Origin: CAZPZZ01 sp964591245
GTDB lineage: Bacteria > Acidobacteriota > Vicinamibacteria > Vicinamibacterales > UBA8438
NCBI GenBank assembly: GCA_964591245.1
Contig: CAZPZZ010000010.1
Location: forward strand, 1 to 52,027
Length of the DNA: 52,027 bases
Reading direction: 5' to 3'
Under the pieces are notes generated by a model that did not search any database, was not told where the DNA came from, and saw only the letters and a list, made by a program, of their open reading frames with translations. Of the stretch, positions 48,793 through 52,027 are shown piece after piece (within the stretch, counting starts at the first letter, position 1; every line of letters starts with the position of its first letter). The translations under genes and the position numbers were made by a program.

Positions 48793-50292
48793 ATGTCCGA
48801 ATCGCACGCGAAAATAGCCATGCCAACTGATGCGTCTGTGTTGGTAATCGACGACGAGGAGATCATGCGGGAGATCCTGCAGACGCTTCTCGAGCGTGAA
48901 GGGTATCGGGTGTCCACGGTCGGCAGCGGTGAGGAAGGTGTGTCACTCGCCCGGTCGAACCAGTTCGATGTTGCTATCGTCGACGTGATGTTGCCTGGCA
49001 TCGACGGGATCGAGACGTTGGAGCAGCTGAGACGACTCGATGAAGATCTGCCTATCATCCTGATCACGGCGTTTGCTTCTCTCGAAAGTGCAGTCGCCGC
49101 GATGAAACGAGGCGCGTTCGACTATGTGACCAAGCCGTTCAAGAACGAAGAGGTGCTCGTCGTGGTGCGCAACGCGGCGGAGCGCCGTCGCCTGGTCACG
49201 GAAAATCGAACGCTGCGAGAGAACCTTCGTTCACAGACACATCAGTTCGGGGAAATCATAGGTCGAAGTCCTCGCATGCAACAGGTATTCGACCTGATTG
49301 CTCAGGCTGCGGTGAGCCGCGCCACGATCCTCGTGCAGGGTGAGAGTGGAACCGGTAAAGAATTGGCCGCTCGGGCCCTACATGCAAAATCTCCACGAGC
49401 GGACAGACCTTTCATAACCGTCAATTCAGGCAGTCTTCCGGCAGATTTGCTGGAGTCGAACCTATTCGGGCATGTCAAGGGAGCGTTCACCGGTGCCGTA
49501 TCCCAGAAAAAAGGTCTCTTTGAGCTTGCCGACAAGGGCACGATTTTCTTCGATGAGATCGGGAGTGTGTCGATCGAGACCCAGGCCAAACTGCTCAGAG
49601 TCATTCAAGAACGAGAGTTCATGCGTTTGGGGGGTACCAATACGATCAAGGTTGACGTGCGCATCATCGCGGCGACCAACGACGATCTGGGCCGTCTGGT
49701 TACAGATGGCCGGTTCCGTGAAGATTTGTACTATCGACTTCACGTGATCAAGGTAGAGATGCCACCGTTGCGGGACCGGCCCGAGGATATTCGACTGCTA
49801 GCCCAGCACTTTCTCGATAAATATGGGGCGGAGAACGACAAACTTCAGCTTGAGATTACCACCGAGGCGCTGGGATTGCTGGAGGAGTATGACTGGCCTG
49901 GCAATGTTCGAGAGCTGGAGAACGTGATCGAGCGGGCGGTCGTTTTGACCAAGGGGGCGCAGATCGGAGAGGCACTGGTGCCCGACGCGGTGCGGACGGC
50001 ACGACCGTTTCAGCTTCCGCAATTCGTGATACCTCCCGAGGGCATCTCGTTCAAGAAGGTGACAGCGGCGTTCGAAACACAACTCATCGAACGGACACTG
50101 GCGGTCACCGGTGGTGTCCAGAAGCGGGCGGCCGAGCTCCTGCAGATCAAGCCCACGACGCTCAACGAGATGATCAAGCGCCACGAAATCAGGCCGCGCC
50201 GAAAACAGGCGGCGGTGAGCCGGACAGCTGGCGAGGCCGAGGGCGCTACTGCAGATACTTCCGGCGAAGCACTTGAGTCGCTGGATGAGTAG
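48793..50292 (+). CDS. NtrC-family sigma-54-dependent response regulator
   Basis: The 499-aa protein has a receiver domain with phospho-acceptor D64 (AIVDVMLPG) and conserved lysine in VTKPF (about K114). The AAA+ domain (about 150-385) has Walker A GESGTGKE (183-190), GAFTGA (230-235), which contacts sigma-54, and Walker B TIFFDEIG (250-257). A Fis-type helix-turn-helix is at about 435-475 (KRAAELLQIKPTTLNEMIKRH). Phosphorylated by the kinase just upstream, it would activate sigma-54 promoters. The two form an NtrBC/ZraSR-like pair. Its targets are unknown. Confidence 0.95.
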   Translation: MSESHAKIAMPTDASVLVIDDEEIMREILQTLLEREGYRVSTVGSGEEGVSLARSNQFDVAIVDVMLPGIDGIETLEQLRRLDEDLPIILITAFASLESAVAAMKRGAFDYVTKPFKNEEVLVVVRNAAERRRLVTENRTLRENLRSQTHQFGEIIGRSPRMQQVFDLIAQAAVSRATILVQGESGTGKELAARALHAKSPRADRPFITVNSGSLPADLLESNLFGHVKGAFTGAVSQKKGLFELADKGTIFFDEIGSVSIETQAKLLRVIQEREFMRLGGTNTIKVDVRIIAATNDDLGRLVTDGRFREDLYYRLHVIKVEMPPLRDRPEDIRLLAQHFLDKYGAENDKLQLEITTEALGLLEEYDWPGNVRELENVIERAVVLTKGAQIGEALVPDAVRTARPFQLPQFVIPPEGISFKKVTAAFETQLIERTLAVTGGVQKRAAELLQIKPTTLNEMIKRHEIRPRRKQAAVSRTAGEAEGATADTSGEALESLDE

Positions 50293-50379
50293 GACTGGCA
50301 GCCCAGCCCTTTCTCGACAAGTCCTCGTCCGTGTTCCCACGGCCGGTAGGCGTGGAAAAGCGTTGCGCTCCCCTTCCGA

Positions 50380-51720
50380 CTAGCTCCTGACAGGTCGTTT
50401 TCCGGGCCGCCGCCGTGGGCTTCGACGGTTTCGGCTGCGCGTCCGCGAAGAGTGGAGCCCGGCGATGAGCCTGTCGTATTTCTTCATGATCACATCCCAC
50501 CGGTAGTTGGACTGGACGTACGCACGCCCCTGCCGTCCCATTGTGGCCCGCAGTCCATCGTTTTGAATCAGCAGGTGCAAACACTCATGAAACTCGTCGC
50601 GATCCGCGTAGTACAGTCCGGCGTTACTTCGCTGGCAGTGATCTGTCACCACATCGCTTCTCGCATTGGCGAGCACGGGCGTACCGACGGAAAAAGCCTC
50701 GAGGGCAAGCAGTGAGAGGCTTTCGAAGGGGGACGGTACGACGATCACAGTGGCGGCTTCGAGCGCCTCGACCCGTTCGGTCTCTGACAGCATTCCCGCA
50801 AAGCGAATATAGGGTGCATCCGGGATATGCATGAGCTTCAAGCCCATCAGAACCAGCGAGGCATCGCCGTGAGCCTCGGCATAGGTCCCGAAGTAGTCGA
50901 GTAATTCTTCGCAGCCCTTGCCGGGATCGATGCGCCCTCCGTAAAGTGCGATCGGACCATAGAGGCGATGCCGTCGGCGAAACGCGGCGCCGCGCGAGGA
51001 GAGGGGTAGACCCAAGGCGTTATCGTCTTCGTAGTCGACTGTATCGGAATCGAGTGATTCGGACTCGGCGTCCGGTGTCTGCTGTGCCGGAACGTTGTGG
51101 AGCTGTGATTGCGGCAGCTCGACTCCGCACCCTACGATTTCTTCAATTTTCGCGTTGATGGCGAAGTGGCGTTTAAGGAACCCACGTTCTACTGCTGTGT
51201 TGTACGCAATGCCAGCCGGTTTCGAAAACACGTCGCGATACAGGCGAAGCTTGATCGCCGGTTCGTCGTGGGCCGTGGGCACCAGAATGCTCCGGGAAGG
51301 GGCAACCTGAAGCCCGAGGACGGTCGGGGCATACAAGTAGGTGAAAAAAATCAGCGCGTCATACGATTTGTGATGTTCCTCAAGGTACGCGATCAGAGCG
51401 GGGCACCATGGTCCCTGTTGCTGAAGCCATTCATTCTCGTCCGCGTCAGAATGTTCGTGGTGAAATATCCAGTCGGAGTAGTCATTGAATGATTGGAGAT
51501 CCCGTACGCGGTCATTTGCAAAACGGTGCACGGTGACTCCACGAATCCGGTCCTCACCCTCTGGATATTCGTTTTTCCAGGTAATGTAGTCGCGTGCGCA
51601 GGTTGTCAGTACCTCCACGTCGTGGCGGACGGCGAGTCGTTCTGCAATCAGGCGGCAGTGATATTCAGAACCGCCAACTATTTCTGCTCCGTAACGTTGG
51701 ACGATAAAGGCAATTTTCAC
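50380..51720 (-). CDS. GT4-type (GT-B) glycosyltransferase
   Basis: GTG 51720 starts KIAFIVQRYGAEIVGGSEYHCR, the normal N-terminus of GT4 enzymes; the 31 open codons upstream do not fit. The 446-aa protein has the donor-site block YGGRIDPGKGCEELLDYF and the EX7E motif in PSPFESLSLLALEAFSVG. An acidic insert (about 240-265; many Asp, Glu, Ser) sits between the two Rossmann domains. The C-terminus is very basic (RSRNRRSPRRRPGKR), perhaps for membrane contact. It probably builds a surface polysaccharide. It lies 52 bases downstream of another glycosyltransferase gene. Confidence 0.88.
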   Translation of the reverse strand: MKIAFIVQRYGAEIVGGSEYHCRLIAERLAVRHDVEVLTTCARDYITWKNEYPEGEDRIRGVTVHRFANDRVRDLQSFNDYSDWIFHHEHSDADENEWLQQQGPWCPALIAYLEEHHKSYDALIFFTYLYAPTVLGLQVAPSRSILVPTAHDEPAIKLRLYRDVFSKPAGIAYNTAVERGFLKRHFAINAKIEEIVGCGVELPQSQLHNVPAQQTPDAESESLDSDTVDYEDDNALGLPLSSRGAAFRRRHRLYGPIALYGGRIDPGKGCEELLDYFGTYAEAHGDASLVLMGLKLMHIPDAPYIRFAGMLSETERVEALEAATVIVVPSPFESLSLLALEAFSVGTPVLANARSDVVTDHCQRSNAGLYYADRDEFHECLHLLIQNDGLRATMGRQGRAYVQSNYRWDVIMKKYDRLIAGLHSSRTRSRNRRSPRRRPGKRPVRS

Positions 51721-51772
51721 CAGATTGAATCCATGTGGTACGTGACGTAGGTCGCGGACATGGTAGATACGT

Positions 51773-52027
51773 CTAGGAGAATTTCGCCACGAGCTGATCG
51801 AGATGCGCGGCAAGTCGTGTGTTGGAGAAGTGTTCCAGGCGATTCCGCTGTCCCTGGATTACGTGGGCGCGCAGTTCGTCATCGTACACGAGTAACCCAA
51901 GCGTCTCAGCGGCGTGTTCAAGATCCTTTGGAGAAAAGACGATTCCGGCGCCACCCAGGGTCTCTGGTACCGCTGTTGAGGCATAAGCGAGAATAGGCAC
52001 ATCGGTTGCCATCGCCTCAACGAGTGG
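51773..52027 (-). CDS. Glycosyltransferase, C-terminal part only (truncated by window edge)
   Basis: The frame is open to the right-hand edge, giving the last 84 residues of a GT4-like enzyme. PLVEAMATDVPILAYASTAVPETLGGAGIVF is the second half of the EX7E donor-binding region plus the following PE motif. The gene starts outside the window. With the 51720 gene it marks the edge of a polysaccharide cluster. Confidence 0.8.
   Translation of the reverse strand, partial: PLVEAMATDVPILAYASTAVPETLGGAGIVFSPKDLEHAAETLGLLVYDDELRAHVIQGQRNRLEHFSNTRLAAHLDQLVAKFS

Noticed and set aside
1..52027. CRISPR array, insertion sequence, prophage or integron features
   Set aside because: I found no regular direct repeats, transposase, integrase or phage gene. 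Gene order and base composition look continuous.

Overview
The window is one continuous stretch of a bacterial chromosome, with GC-rich coding and a few AT-rich control regions. The organism is most probably an acidobacterium, perhaps of the Vicinamibacteria type. This is inference from family content: a VWFA-type protein of the class abundant in Acidobacteria, several Tat-exported amidases and a DHDPS-like protein, exported S9 and M28 peptidases, a carboxypeptidase-regulatory/beta-barrel outer membrane protein, and a PDZ/multi-TM histidine kinase with an NtrC-type partner. I found no phage, insertion sequence, CRISPR array, rRNA or tRNA.

Layout. 1-9841 holds exported or membrane catabolic genes: Tat-type DHDPS-like protein, small membrane protein, methyltransferase, cyclophilin-like protein, M28 peptidase, MFS carrier, Tat amidase and, convergently, an S9 peptidase. 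10067-19470 holds a glycosyltransferase divergent from a rightward run: aminotransferase, SelD fused to an FAD/NAD oxidoreductase, M23 lipoprotein, DUF1015 protein, SerC and a zinc-ribbon rhomboid protease. 19511-27645 is mostly leftward: PcnB, serine hydrolase, PolA and BON protein, with a second Tat amidase on the other strand. 27934-30089 carries a spermidine-synthase-like membrane enzyme in two overlapping ORFs. 30107-33694 is leftward: ZIP transporter, VWA protein, a membrane protein with an Ig-like tail, a structured non-coding gap, and a methyltransferase. 33788-36882 runs rightward: inositol-phosphate synthase, a small membrane protein, a structured leader and an orphan MacB-type ATPase. 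36890-42371 is mainly leftward: OppF/OppD-like ATPases, methylmalonyl-CoA mutase large subunit and GpmI, with a strongly promoted small gene between them. 42518-50292 runs rightward: two exported proteins, a histidine kinase and its sigma-54 activator. 50380-52027 begins a leftward glycosyltransferase cluster.

Most notable signals. (1) Eight starts have a TANNNT -10-like hexamer ending 7-10 nt upstream, a layout typical of leaderless transcripts; one of these sites is an overlapping two-way -10 between divergent genes. (2) gpmI stops at an in-frame TAA, yet the conserved end of the protein continues in the same frame behind it. (3) An 11-G tract lies inside an outer membrane protein gene, a candidate phase-variation switch. 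(4) Two intergenic regions can fold strongly: a nested 113-nt element of 6S-like shape at 32861-32973, and a leader with competing hairpins at 35988-36093. (5) A 98-codon gene at 40454 has a near-consensus promoter, TATATA palindromes and an excellent ribosome binding site, but no family I recognise.

All family assignments were made by reading motifs, without a database search. I saw no convincing intrinsic terminator (GC hairpin followed by a T run).
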